The notes beneath the pieces were generated by a model. It was not told the DNA's origin, did not search any database, and saw only the letters and a list, made by a program, of their open reading frames with translations. Positions 52,293 to 60,018 of a stretch of DNA of 64,000 nt are shown here, piece after piece. The stretch is taken from the NCBI RefSeq assembly GCF_002844195.1, contig NZ_PEND01000010.1, forward strand, positions 61,279-125,278, written 5' to 3'. Source of the DNA: Halegenticoccus soli. Lineage in GTDB: Archaea; Halobacteriota; Halobacteria; Halobacteriales; Haloferacaceae. Each line of letters begins with the position of its first letter. The stretch's first letter is position 1. Position numbers and translations under genes: made by a program.

Positions 52293-52374
52293 ACCCGGTC
52301 CTCGTTCCCCGGCGGCCTGATTCTTGCCCTTCGGCGCGGCCGGTTCGCGATCCGATTCGGCGCCGAAAGCGGCG

Positions 52375-53094
52375 TCACCCGGCGTCTCGAAGCCGCCGCT
52401 CCGCCTCGTCGCGGTCGGCCGGGGTGTTGACGTTGGCGACCCACCCGTCGCAGTCGACGCCGACGAGGGTGTGCCGCGCCCTGACGAGGACGCCCATCGC
52501 GTCCGCGAGTTCGTACTCGCCCCGCGGGGAGCGCCTGAGCAGGTCGCAGGCGTCGAACACCGCGGGCGTGAACGTGTGGAAGGCCGACGCGACGCGGGGC
52601 CGATCCGGCGGGTTCTCGGGCTTGTTCTCGATCGCGACGACCTCGCCGCGCTCGTCCGTTCGACAGATCGCCTTCTCTCGGGCCCGCGCCGGCGACACCC
52701 GCTCCAGGAGCGTCGTCCCGTCGACGCCGTCCTCGCGCTGGCGTTCGATGCACCGCTCGACGTCCGCGCGGACGACGCTGTCGCCGTCCATGACCATGAA
52801 CGGCCCGTCGACCCGGTCGCGGGCGGTCGAGAGCGCGTGCGCCATCCCCTCCGGCGACGCCTGCCGCGCGTAGCTGACCGGGACGCCGTCGAAGGACTCG
52901 CCGTACCGCCCTACGATCCGCTCGCCGCGGTACCCCACGACGACGATCAGCTCCGTCGCGCCGGCGGCGACGAGGCGCTCGAAGCAGCGCGTCAGGAGCG
53001 GTTTCCCGGCGACCTCGACCAGGGGCTTCGGTTTGTCGTCGGTGAGCGATCCGAGCCGCGTGCCTCGGCCGGCGGCGGGAACGACGGCTTGCAT
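52375..53094 (-). CDS. sugar-phosphate nucleotidyltransferase
   Basis: A 239-residue nucleotidyltransferase. MQAVVPAAGRGTRLGSLTDD, then KPKPLVEVAGKPLL, is the signature of glucose-1-phosphate thymidylyl/uridylyl-type enzymes, which make NDP-sugars. The metal Asp is in VMDGDSVV. The Met at 53094 starts the signature exactly; the longer frame upstream has no family features. The sugar and base are not determinable. With the two glycosyltransferase genes nearby it may feed surface glycan synthesis. Confidence 0.88.
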   Translation of the reverse strand: MQAVVPAAGRGTRLGSLTDDKPKPLVEVAGKPLLTRCFERLVAAGATELIVVVGYRGERIVGRYGESFDGVPVSYARQASPEGMAHALSTARDRVDGPFMVMDGDSVVRADVERCIERQREDGVDGTTLLERVSPARAREKAICRTDERGEVVAIENKPENPPDRPRVASAFHTFTPAVFDACDLLRRSPRGEYELADAMGVLVRARHTLVGVDCDGWVANVNTPADRDEAERRLRDAG

Positions 53095-53222
53095 GGTCGG
53101 CGCGTCGCGCGCGGGTCCGATAAGGCTATCCGCCGCCGTGGCCGCGACCGTGCGAGCGGTTCTCACCTCGGGAGCGGAACGCACCATTTATAGTCAAACC
53201 GCCAGTATCCCTTCGCACGACT

Positions 53223-53513
53223 ATGCCGAGTTCGAACGGACCCATGAAGGGCACGCGGAACAAGCTGAAGAACCACCCGCGCGAGCGCGGGACGTCCCCG
53301 CCGCAGCGCGCGATCCAGGAGTACGAGGTCGGCCAGAAGGTCCACCTCAAACTCGACCCGAGCGTCCCGGACGGCCGCTTCCACCCGCGCTTCAGCGGCC
53401 ACACCGGCGAAGTCGTCGGCAAGCAGGGGCGCGCGTTCAAGGTCCGGATCGTCGACGGCGGCAAGGAGAAGACGCTGATCACCCGGCCCGCCCACCTGCG
53501 CGCGCAGAAGTAG
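53223..53513 (+). CDS. rpl21e: large-subunit ribosomal protein L21e (eL21)
   Basis: A 96-residue archaeal/eukaryotic ribosomal protein. Seen: [40 protein letters not shown] and [25 protein letters not shown]-like tttatag lies about 35 bases upstream. The stop codon is directly followed by the rpoF start, so the two are co-translated. This rpl21e-rpoF-DUF655-ksgA order is a conserved archaeal cluster. Confidence 0.97.
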   Translation: MPSSNGPMKGTRNKLKNHPRERGTSPPQRAIQEYEVGQKVHLKLDPSVPDGRFHPRFSGHTGEVVGKQGRAFKVRIVDGGKEKTLITRPAHLRAQK

Positions 53514-53870
53514 ATGACCATCTTCAAAGAGAAGCTCGACGAGGAGTACCTAACCGTCTCCGAGGTCAAGGAACTTCTCATCGAGGTCAACGCGGAGCGC
53601 GAAGGCGACGAGGAGCGCGACCTCCGCTACGAGCTCGCTCGCGCCATCGAGCACGTCAACCGGTTCGCGGTGCTCGACCCCGAGGAGTCCCGCGAACTCG
53701 TCGCGGAGCTCCGCGAGCTGGAGAAGGTCGACGAGGCGACCGCGTACAAGATCGCCGACCTGCTGCCGCGGGACCGGAACGAACTCCGCGCCGTGTTCGC
53801 CAAACAGCGGTACGCGCTGGACGGCGACGAACTCGACGAGATTCTGAACGTCGTCGCGAAGTACGCCTGA
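53514..53870 (+). CDS. rpoF: RNA polymerase subunit F (Rpb4)
   Basis: A 118-residue Rpb4/RpoF, which with RpoE (Rpb7) forms the polymerase stalk. MTIFKEKLDEEYLTVSEVKE begins the protein. The HRDC-like helices are seen in YELARAIEHVNRFAVLDPEE, and VDEATAYKIADLLPRDRNEL with LDEILNVVAKYA ends it. The ATG is immediately after the rpl21e TAG. Context and length agree with the archaeal family. Confidence 0.93.
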   Translation: MTIFKEKLDEEYLTVSEVKELLIEVNAEREGDEERDLRYELARAIEHVNRFAVLDPEESRELVAELRELEKVDEATAYKIADLLPRDRNELRAVFAKQRYALDGDELDEILNVVAKYA

Positions 53871-53912
53871 TCGTCCCACCGTTTAAATAGACTGTGGACA
53901 TATCCCTTCAGT

Positions 53913-54503
53913 ATGACTACAGCCGAGAGCGGCGAGGCCGCGGACGACGAAAAGCGGTACGCCGTCGTCCTCGATTATCTCCCCCACGGTCGCGCCGACG
54001 ACAACCGCCCGCAGTACAAGAAGCAACCGCTGGCGTACGCGCTCGGGGAGGCGGACTTCCGGCTCGTCGAGCTGACGTTCGCCCCGGACGCCGACGTCGG
54101 CATCGGCGACAGAGTGGTCGTCGACCCCGCGTCGGCCCGCGAGCGGGTCGAGCGCGTCCGCGACATCGGCTACGGAGACCTGTCGAACAACGCGGTCTCG
54201 GAGCTGGAGTACGCCGTCGCCGACATCGTCGACGCCGACGAGGAGCGGTTCGTCGGCTTCTACAACGAGGCCCAGCCCATCACGCTCCGCCTCCACCAGC
54301 TCAACCTCCTCCCCGGCATCGGGAAGAAGCTCCGGAACAACATCCTCGACGCGCGGAAGCGCGAGCCGTTCGAGAGCTTCGAGGACCTGGAGGAGCGCGT
54401 GTCGGGGCTCCACCGGCCCAAGGAGGTGCTCGTCGAGCGGATCATCGAGGAGCTCCGCGACGACGACCTGAAGTACAAGACGTTCGTGCAACGCGACCGG
54501 TAG
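53913..54503 (+). CDS. DUF655 family protein (HhH RNA/DNA-binding type)
   Basis: A 196-residue protein. The N-terminal half is an OB-like barrel (KRYAVVLDYLPHGRADDNRP, IGDRVVVDP). The C-terminal half has a helix-hairpin-helix, LNLLPGIGKKLRNNILDARK, and ends KTFVQRDR. DUF655 is archaeal and lies between rpoF and ksgA, as here. It is predicted to bind nucleic acid, perhaps rRNA. A TATA-like gtttaaatag at 53880 suggests it can be transcribed separately from rpoF. Confidence 0.9.
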   Translation: MTTAESGEAADDEKRYAVVLDYLPHGRADDNRPQYKKQPLAYALGEADFRLVELTFAPDADVGIGDRVVVDPASARERVERVRDIGYGDLSNNAVSELEYAVADIVDADEERFVGFYNEAQPITLRLHQLNLLPGIGKKLRNNILDARKREPFESFEDLEERVSGLHRPKEVLVERIIEELRDDDLKYKTFVQRDR

Positions 54504-54558
54504 GCCGGCGGGACGACCAAACGGGAAGTTTACACGCGTCCGGGGGAAAGGTCCCCCA

Positions 54559-55452
54559 ATGACCGAGCCGGGCCGCGTATCCGAACAGCCGGGCGGCGAA
54601 CCGACGTTCCGGGACCCGGACGACCTCATCCGGCGGGCGGGCGTCCGCGGCGACTCGGACCGCGACCAGCACTTTCTGATCGACGACCGCGTCCTCGATC
54701 GGATCCCGGGCTACCTGCCGGACGGCGCGGACGCGAGCCACCTCCTGGAGATCGGCGGCGGCACCGGCGCGCTCACCGACCGCCTCCTCACCGTCGGCGA
54801 GCGGGTCACCGTGGTCGAGCGGGATCCGCGGCTCGCCGCGTTTCTGCGGCGCGAGTTCGCCAGCGAGGTCGAGGACGGACGCCTCGACGTGGTCGAAGGG
54901 GACGCGCTCTCGGTTCCCCTCCCCGACTTCACGGCCTGCGTCTCGAACCTCCCGTACGGCGTCTCCAGCGAGATCGCCTTTCGGCTCCTCCCGCGGGGGA
55001 GACCGCTCGTCCTCATGTTCCAGAAGGAGTTCGCAGAACGGATGGTGGCGGAGCCGGGGACGGACGAGTATGGGCGGCTGTCGGTGAGCGCCCAGCACTA
55101 CGCCGACGTGGAACTCGTCGAGCCGGTGCCGCCGACGGCGTTCTCGCCGCCGCCGGCGGTCGACAGCGCCGTCGTCCGCGCGACGCCGCGGGAGCCCGAG
55201 TACGAGGTCGACGACGAGGCGTTCTTCCTCGACTTCGTGAAGGCGATGTTCACCCAGCGGCGGAAGACGATCCGCAACGCGATCCGGAACACGACGCACA
55301 TCACCGGCATCGCCGACGCCGAGGCCGTCCTCGACGCCGTCGACGAGGACCTGCTGCGAAGGCGGGCGGGGAAGCTCGCGCCGTCGCAGTTCGCGGCGCT
55401 CGCGTCGGTCGCGGCCGAGCGCGGACGGGGTGATGGCGATGGTAGCGGCTGA
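54559..55452 (+). CDS. ksgA: 16S rRNA dimethyladenosine transferase KsgA/RsmA
   Basis: A 297-residue SAM-dependent methyltransferase that makes N6,N6-dimethyladenosine at two adjacent adenosines in the 3' end of 16S rRNA. Seen: RDQHFLIDDRVLDRI, the SAM motif LLEIGGGTGALTDRLL, VEGDALSVPLPDF, the catalytic NLPYGVSSEI (NLPY), and SVSAQHYADVELV. The C-terminal head ends in a Gly/Asp tail (RGRGDGDGSG) encoded inside the first unit of a 27-base tandem repeat. The stop is at 55450-55452, within the mscS reading frame. Confidence 0.95.
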   Translation: MTEPGRVSEQPGGEPTFRDPDDLIRRAGVRGDSDRDQHFLIDDRVLDRIPGYLPDGADASHLLEIGGGTGALTDRLLTVGERVTVVERDPRLAAFLRREFASEVEDGRLDVVEGDALSVPLPDFTACVSNLPYGVSSEIAFRLLPRGRPLVLMFQKEFAERMVAEPGTDEYGRLSVSAQHYADVELVEPVPPTAFSPPPAVDSAVVRATPREPEYEVDDEAFFLDFVKAMFTQRRKTIRNAIRNTTHITGIADAEAVLDAVDEDLLRRRAGKLAPSQFAALASVAAERGRGDGDGSG

Positions 55453-55537
55453 AGGCGCGATGGAGATGATCGTGGTTGAGGGCGCGATGGCGATGGCGGC
55501 GGCCGAAGGCGTGATAGAGATGGGAGCGACCGAAGGT
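55430..55537 (+). repeat. four tandem 27-base repeats across the ksgA stop and mscS start
   Basis: Four units of exactly 27 bases: 55430-55456, 55457-55483, 55484-55510 and 55511-55537. In the mscS frame they encode VMAMVAAEG, AMEMIVVEG, AMAMAAAEG and VIEMGATEG. Unit 1 also encodes the last residues and stop of ksgA in another frame. Confidence 0.9.
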
Positions 55538-56734
55538 CTGGTACCGCTCTTGCAGGGGGGAGGCGAGGCCTCGACCCCCGAACCCGTGGAGGGGCCGATA
55601 AGCAAGCTTCCGTTCGAGACGAAGGTGGTTCTGACGGTGCTCATCGTCGCCGCGCTGCTCGGTATCCGATACGCCGCCGGTCGGTGGCAGAGCTCCCACC
55701 ACCCGGGCGAGCGGTCGGCGCTGAAGCTCACCGTGTCGGGCTGTGTGGCCGTCATCACGACGCTCGGCGTGCTGTCGCTCATCGACATCTGGGACCTCCT
55801 CGTGCCCCTCCAGCGGGCCGTCGTGAACCTCGGCGGCGACAACCTCCCCGGCAAAGTGCTCATCTCGGGCGTCCTGCTCGCGGCGACCTACGCGCTCACG
55901 AGCTTCATCGGTCGGGTGATCGAGGAGCTGACGGGGCCGAACCAGGCGCTCAGCGAGCACGAGCGGGAGATCGTCTTCCGGCTCGCGCAGGTGGGGCTGT
56001 ACGCCGTCGTCCTCCTCGTCGTCCTCAGCCTGTTCACCCAGGACATCGGCAGCTTCCTCGTCGGCGCGGGCTTCCTCGGCGTCGTGCTCGGGCTCGCGGC
56101 CCAGCAGACCCTCGGCTCGATCGTCGCGGGGTTCGTGCTCATGTTCTCACGGCCGTTCGAACTGGGCGACTGGGTCATCGTCGTCGACGAGAGCGAGGAC
56201 GGAGTGGAGGGGATCGTCACCGACATCACCATCTTCAACACGCGCATCCAGACGTTTGACGGCGAGTACGTGATGCTCCCGAACGACGAGATAAGCGCCA
56301 GCTCGATCGTCAACCGCACCCGCAAGGGCCGACTCCGCATCGAGGTCGACGTCGGCGTCGACTACGACGCGGATCCCGAGCGCGCCGCCGACGTCGCGCT
56401 CTCCGCCGTCGACGACCTCGAAGAGACGATGAGCGTCCCCTCGCCGCAGGTCGTCCTGAAGGAGTTCGGCGACTCGGCGGTCCTGCTCGGCGTGCGCGTC
56501 TGGGTCGACAATCCGAGCGCCCGCCGCGTCTGGCGGGCCCGGTCGGCCGTCGTCGCCGCGATCAAGCGCGCGTACGACGAGGAGGGGATCAAGATCCCCT
56601 ACCCGCAGCACGAACTCACGGCGCGGCGGGAGGAGGGCGGCTTCCGGCTGGCCGGGGGACGCGACCGCGGCGTGGAGGCGACGCCCGACGGCGGAGACCG
56701 GGACGGAGAGAACCGAGACGGAGGCGGCCGGTGA
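55433..56734 (+). CDS. MscS-family mechanosensitive channel
   Basis: A 433-residue channel protein counted from ATG 55433. The first 35 residues are 9-residue repeats with no membrane span. Hydrophobic helices follow (about 62-80, 95-118, 140-160, 180-200), then the pore helix GAGFLGVVLGLAAQQTLGSI and VAGFVLMFSRPFELGDWV, the classic MscS signature. A beta domain (EGIVTDITIFNTRIQTFDGE and YVMLPNDEISASSIVNRT) follows. It releases small solutes on hypo-osmotic shock. Starts at GTG 55430 or ATG 55439, 55460 or 55466 are also possible, all inside the repeat array. Confidence 0.9.
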   Translation: MAMVAAEGAMEMIVVEGAMAMAAAEGVIEMGATEGLVPLLQGGGEASTPEPVEGPISKLPFETKVVLTVLIVAALLGIRYAAGRWQSSHHPGERSALKLTVSGCVAVITTLGVLSLIDIWDLLVPLQRAVVNLGGDNLPGKVLISGVLLAATYALTSFIGRVIEELTGPNQALSEHEREIVFRLAQVGLYAVVLLVVLSLFTQDIGSFLVGAGFLGVVLGLAAQQTLGSIVAGFVLMFSRPFELGDWVIVVDESEDGVEGIVTDITIFNTRIQTFDGEYVMLPNDEISASSIVNRTRKGRLRIEVDVGVDYDADPERAADVALSAVDDLEETMSVPSPQVVLKEFGDSAVLLGVRVWVDNPSARRVWRARSAVVAAIKRAYDEEGIKIPYPQHELTARREEGGFRLAGGRDRGVEATPDGGDRDGENRDGGGR

Positions 56735-57354
56735 CAGAGCGCGAACGGCGCGGCGAGCCCGCCTCGCTCGCCGAGCGGCGCGGGCTCGAAACGCGCGTGT
56801 ACCAGCCGGCGGAGGACTCCGGCCTGCTCGCGAAAGCGGCCGTCGAGCGCGTCTCCGGGCTCGTGCTCGAAGTCGGAACGGGGTCGGGGTGGGTCGCCGA
56901 AACGGTCGCCCGCGAGACGGGCGCGCGGGTGATCGCGAGCGACGTCAACCCCCACGCGTGCCGCCAGGCGCGAGCGCGGGCCGAGGGGGCGGACGAACGA
57001 GGCGGCTCCGTCGAAGTCGTGCGCGCCGACCTGCTCACCCCGTTCCGCGGCGGGACGTTCGACGCGGTGCTCTTCAACCCGCCGTACCTCCCGACCGACC
57101 CCGAAAACGAGTGGGACGACTGGATGGAAGCGGCGCTGTCCGGCGGCGAGACGGGTCGAAAGCTGATCGAGCCGTTTCTCGACGACGTGGGCCGCGTCCT
57201 CGCGCCGGACGGCGTCGTCCTCCTGCTCGTGAGCAGCCTCTCGGGGTTCGACGAGGTCGTCGCCCGCGCCGAGCGGCGGGGGTTCGCCGCGGAGACCGTC
57301 GTCGAGGAGTCCTACCCGTTCGAGTCTCTCTCGGTGCTACTCCTCCGGAGATAA
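56731..57354 (+). CDS. HemK/PrmC-type N-methyltransferase
   Basis: A 207-residue SAM methyltransferase with GTG start 56731 overlapping the mscS stop. Seen: VYQPAEDSGLLAKAAVERV, SAM motif VLEVGTGSGWVAETVA, and the NPPY catalytic motif in AVLFNPPYLPTDPENEW. The archaeal member usually modifies Gln of a release factor (aRF1 with a Trm112 partner). It lacks the N-terminal helical domain of bacterial PrmC, as expected for archaea. It continues the rpl21e-rpoF-DUF655-ksgA cluster. Confidence 0.9.
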   Translation: MTERERRGEPASLAERRGLETRVYQPAEDSGLLAKAAVERVSGLVLEVGTGSGWVAETVARETGARVIASDVNPHACRQARARAEGADERGGSVEVVRADLLTPFRGGTFDAVLFNPPYLPTDPENEWDDWMEAALSGGETGRKLIEPFLDDVGRVLAPDGVVLLLVSSLSGFDEVVARAERRGFAAETVVEESYPFESLSVLLLRR

Positions 57355-57413
57355 CTCTCAAACATTTCCACCATCAGCAAATATTAAGCCCCGGCATTCC
57401 ATAGCCGGACACG

Positions 57414-58466
57414 ATGACCGAACTCGTAGCGACGACGCCCGGGTTGTTCCCGCTCCCCGACTGGGCGAAGGATCGCCTGTCGGATCTGAAAGGCCACCAG
57501 AAGGGAGACCTGATCAGCGGAGACGAGAGCGCCGAGATCGTCGAGGCGTACGACGACGCCCGCGCCGAGGTGATAGGAGACCAGCGCGCGGCCGGCCTCG
57601 ACCGGATCGTCGAGGGGCAGCTCCGCTGGGACGACATGCTCGCTCACCCGCTCGCCGTCCACGAGAACGTCGAGACGGGCGGGATCGTCCGGTACTACGA
57701 CAACAACAACTTCTACCGCGACCCGCGCGTAACCGGCGAACTCGACTTCTCCGGCGACGTGGCCGCCGAGCTGGAGGCCGCCGCGGCGCTGCTGGGCGAC
57801 GGAACGAGCGCCGCCAGCTCCGACGGCTCGGACGACTTCGGCGCCACCGGCACCCTCCAGGCGGTCCTCCCCGGTCCCTACTCGCTTTCGGACCTCGCAA
57901 CCGACGAGTACTACGGCGACGAGGCGGAGTTCCTCGGCGCCGTCGCCGACTTCCTCGCCGGCGAGGTCGAATCGTTCCCCGAGCACGAGACGCTGTTCCT
58001 CCTCGAACCGTCGCTCGTCGAGAACCCGCCCGGCGGCGACCTCGACGCCCGCGCGAGCGAGGCCGTGGACGCCGTCGCCGCCGCGACCGACGCGGACGTG
58101 GTCGTCCACACCTACTGGGGCGCGCTGGAGGAGAAGGTGTACGCCCACCTCATGGACGCGGACGTCGAGGCGATCGGCTTCGACCTCGTCGCCGGCGACC
58201 GCGACCAGTCGCTGTACAACGTCAACGAGTACGGCACCAAGGACGAGGTCGCGCTCGGCCTCGCCGACGGGCAGAACACGCTCGTCGAGAGCCCCGAGAC
58301 GATCCGAGAGCGGGTCGAGTGGACGCTCGACCAGGTACCCGCGACGGAATTCGACCGCGCGTACGTGACAACTAACACCGAGACCTTCTACCTGCCCGTG
58401 AACAGGCACAAGGAGAAACTGGCCGCCCTCGCGGAGGCCGCGAGCGTGACGGAGGTGGAGGCGTGA
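57414..58466 (+). CDS. metE1: methionine synthase MetE-like, N-terminal type
   Basis: A 350-residue protein of the UROD/MetE-like TIM barrel. Seen: VATTPGLFPLPDWAKDRLSD, LDRIVEGQLRWDDMLAHPLA, VLPGPYSLSDLATDEYYGDE, VVHTYWGALEEKVYAHLMDA. It lacks the zinc ligand set (H-x-C ... C) of catalytic MetE and so resembles the N-terminal half of the two-domain bacterial enzyme. It is coupled to the catalytic partner by a GTGA overlap. A TATA-like caaatattaag lies about 30 bases before ATG 57414. Confidence 0.88.
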   Translation: MTELVATTPGLFPLPDWAKDRLSDLKGHQKGDLISGDESAEIVEAYDDARAEVIGDQRAAGLDRIVEGQLRWDDMLAHPLAVHENVETGGIVRYYDNNNFYRDPRVTGELDFSGDVAAELEAAAALLGDGTSAASSDGSDDFGATGTLQAVLPGPYSLSDLATDEYYGDEAEFLGAVADFLAGEVESFPEHETLFLLEPSLVENPPGGDLDARASEAVDAVAAATDADVVVHTYWGALEEKVYAHLMDADVEAIGFDLVAGDRDQSLYNVNEYGTKDEVALGLADGQNTLVESPETIRERVEWTLDQVPATEFDRAYVTTNTETFYLPVNRHKEKLAALAEAASVTEVEA

Positions 58467-59536
58467 GCCGCAACCCCGAGAACCGCGAGCAGTTCCGCCC
58501 GGCGGACCACCCCCACGAGCACTTCCTGCTCACGACCGTCGTCGGAAGCTACCCGAAGCCGAAGTGGCTCAACCGGGCCGGGGACCTCGCCGAGGATCCC
58601 GACTCGAAGTTCACGGAGGCGCACCTCCGCGAGGCGCACGACGACGCCTGCCGCGTCATCACCCACGAGCACGAGCGGGCCGGCCTCGACACGGTCGTCG
58701 ACGGCGAGATGCGGCGCAACGAGATGGTCGAGTTCTTCGCCCACCGCATCGAGGGCTACGAGTTCAACGGCCCCGTCAAGGTGTGGGGGCACAACTACTT
58801 CGACAAGCCGAGCGTCGCCGACGCGGTCGAGTACGACGAGCCGTGGCTCGTCGACGAGTTCGAGTTCACCGCCGGCGTCGCCTCGAAGCCGGTGAAGGTT
58901 CCCATCACCGGCCCGTACACGCTGGCCAACTGGTCGTTCAACGAGGCGTACGACAGCGAGGAGGAGCTCGCCTACGACCTCGCGGACCTCGTGAACACGG
59001 AGGTCGAGCGGCTGGTCGAGGCCGGCGCGCGCTACGTCCAGATCGACGAACCCGCGCTGGCGACCACGCCGGACGATCACGCCATCGTCGGCGAGTGCCT
59101 AGAGCGCATCGTCGCCGACGTCCCCGAGGAGGTCCGCATCGGCCTGCACGTCTGTTACGGCGACTACTCGCGCATCTACCCCGAGCTCAACGACTTCCCG
59201 ATCGACGAGTTCGACGTCGAGCTCTGCAACGGCGGCTACGAGCAGGTCGACGTGTTCACCGAGCCGGCGTTCGAGCCCGACCTCGCGCTCGGGGTCGTCG
59301 ACGCCCACACCGCCGAGGTCGAACCCGTCGAGGAGATCAAGGGGAACATCCTGTGGGGTCTCGAGATCGTCCCGCCCGAGAAGCTCACCGTCTCGCCCGA
59401 CTGCGGGCTGAAACTCCTCCCCCGGGAGATCGCCTACGGCAAGATGGAGAACATGGTGAAGGCGGCCCGCGAGGTCGAGGCTGCGCTCGACGCCGGCGAG
59501 ATCGACCTCGAGAAGTCGCCCGCGACCGCTGACTGA
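58463..59536 (+). CDS. metE2: cobalamin-independent methionine synthase, catalytic (MetE C-terminal type)
   Basis: A 357-residue enzyme. The zinc-binding residues of MetE appear as IGLHVCYGDY (H and C) and the late VSPDCGLKLLP (C). TTVVGSYPKPKW opens the barrel, and YVQIDEPALATTPDDH carries the homocysteine-binding Asp. It moves a methyl group to homocysteine from a methylated pterin or corrinoid donor. The GTG start overlaps metE1. The two-gene layout corresponds to the single 750-residue bacterial protein. Confidence 0.92.
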   Translation: MSRNPENREQFRPADHPHEHFLLTTVVGSYPKPKWLNRAGDLAEDPDSKFTEAHLREAHDDACRVITHEHERAGLDTVVDGEMRRNEMVEFFAHRIEGYEFNGPVKVWGHNYFDKPSVADAVEYDEPWLVDEFEFTAGVASKPVKVPITGPYTLANWSFNEAYDSEEELAYDLADLVNTEVERLVEAGARYVQIDEPALATTPDDHAIVGECLERIVADVPEEVRIGLHVCYGDYSRIYPELNDFPIDEFDVELCNGGYEQVDVFTEPAFEPDLALGVVDAHTAEVEPVEEIKGNILWGLEIVPPEKLTVSPDCGLKLLPREIAYGKMENMVKAAREVEAALDAGEIDLEKSPATAD

Positions 59537-59858
59537 ACCCGCCTTCCGACGCCGCTTTTTCCGCCAGCGACGGGAGAGCGACGGTGCCCCATCTCGACCC
59601 CGCGGACGGTCACCCGGTCGAACTGAGCGTCATCGGGCGTTCGAACCGGTCGCCCGCTCGGATCCCCATCTTCCCCTCCCCGTGTTTGACCCATGACAGT
59701 CGCCGGTGACGCACGATACCACCCGTCGCACTGACCTCGGTCGCCGACTTTCTCGAAACGCTAACTCACTACTGCACGTCGGCCTTCTGGTTTTAGTTTT
59801 TTAGTGCGTTAAACCTTTAGAAAATTTTATCATTTCAGCATTCGTGGCTGTGAATGTG
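59537..59858. other. intergenic region with AT-rich promoter patch
   Basis: 322 bases without a supported gene. 59791-59840 is strikingly AT rich (ttttagttttttag, aaaattttatca), against the GC-rich surroundings, and contains several TATA-like elements for the micro-gene at 59859. A ttttt run at 59556-59560 follows metE2 as a likely terminator. Confidence 0.55.
59556..59560 (+). terminator. T5 run after metE2
   Basis: ttttt 20 bases after the metE2 stop codon, in an otherwise GC-rich region; a likely oligo-T terminator of the methionine synthase operon. Confidence 0.5.
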
Positions 59859-59996
59859 ATGTCGAACGCGAACGAAATGAAGGAGTACCTGTCCGAGCAT
59901 CCGAAGATGGTCGGCGTGCTGTTCACGCTGATCCTCCTGGCGTCGCAGGCCGGAACCGCCCTCGCGGCCAACGGTTCGGGACTCAACGGCCCGTAG
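59859..59996 (+). CDS. 45-residue micro-protein with signal-like helix (DUF7503-like)
   Basis: A short frame read from the sequence: MSNANEMKEYLSEHPKMVGV, then LFTLILLASQAGTALAANGS and GLNGP. One hydrophobic helix (residues 17-33) is followed by a T-A-L-A-A motif suitable for signal peptidase. Cleavage there would release a nine-residue ANGSGLNGP. I recall DUF7503-type haloarchaeal micro-proteins with the same start (charged head, HPKM/NPRM, LFTLL..SQAGT). The function is unknown. An AT-rich promoter patch lies just upstream. It is tail-to-tail with the CHAT gene, with 22 bases between stops. Confidence 0.75.
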   Translation: MSNANEMKEYLSEHPKMVGVLFTLILLASQAGTALAANGSGLNGP

Positions 59997-60018
59997 GCGA
60001 CCGGCCCGCCGACGCGGC

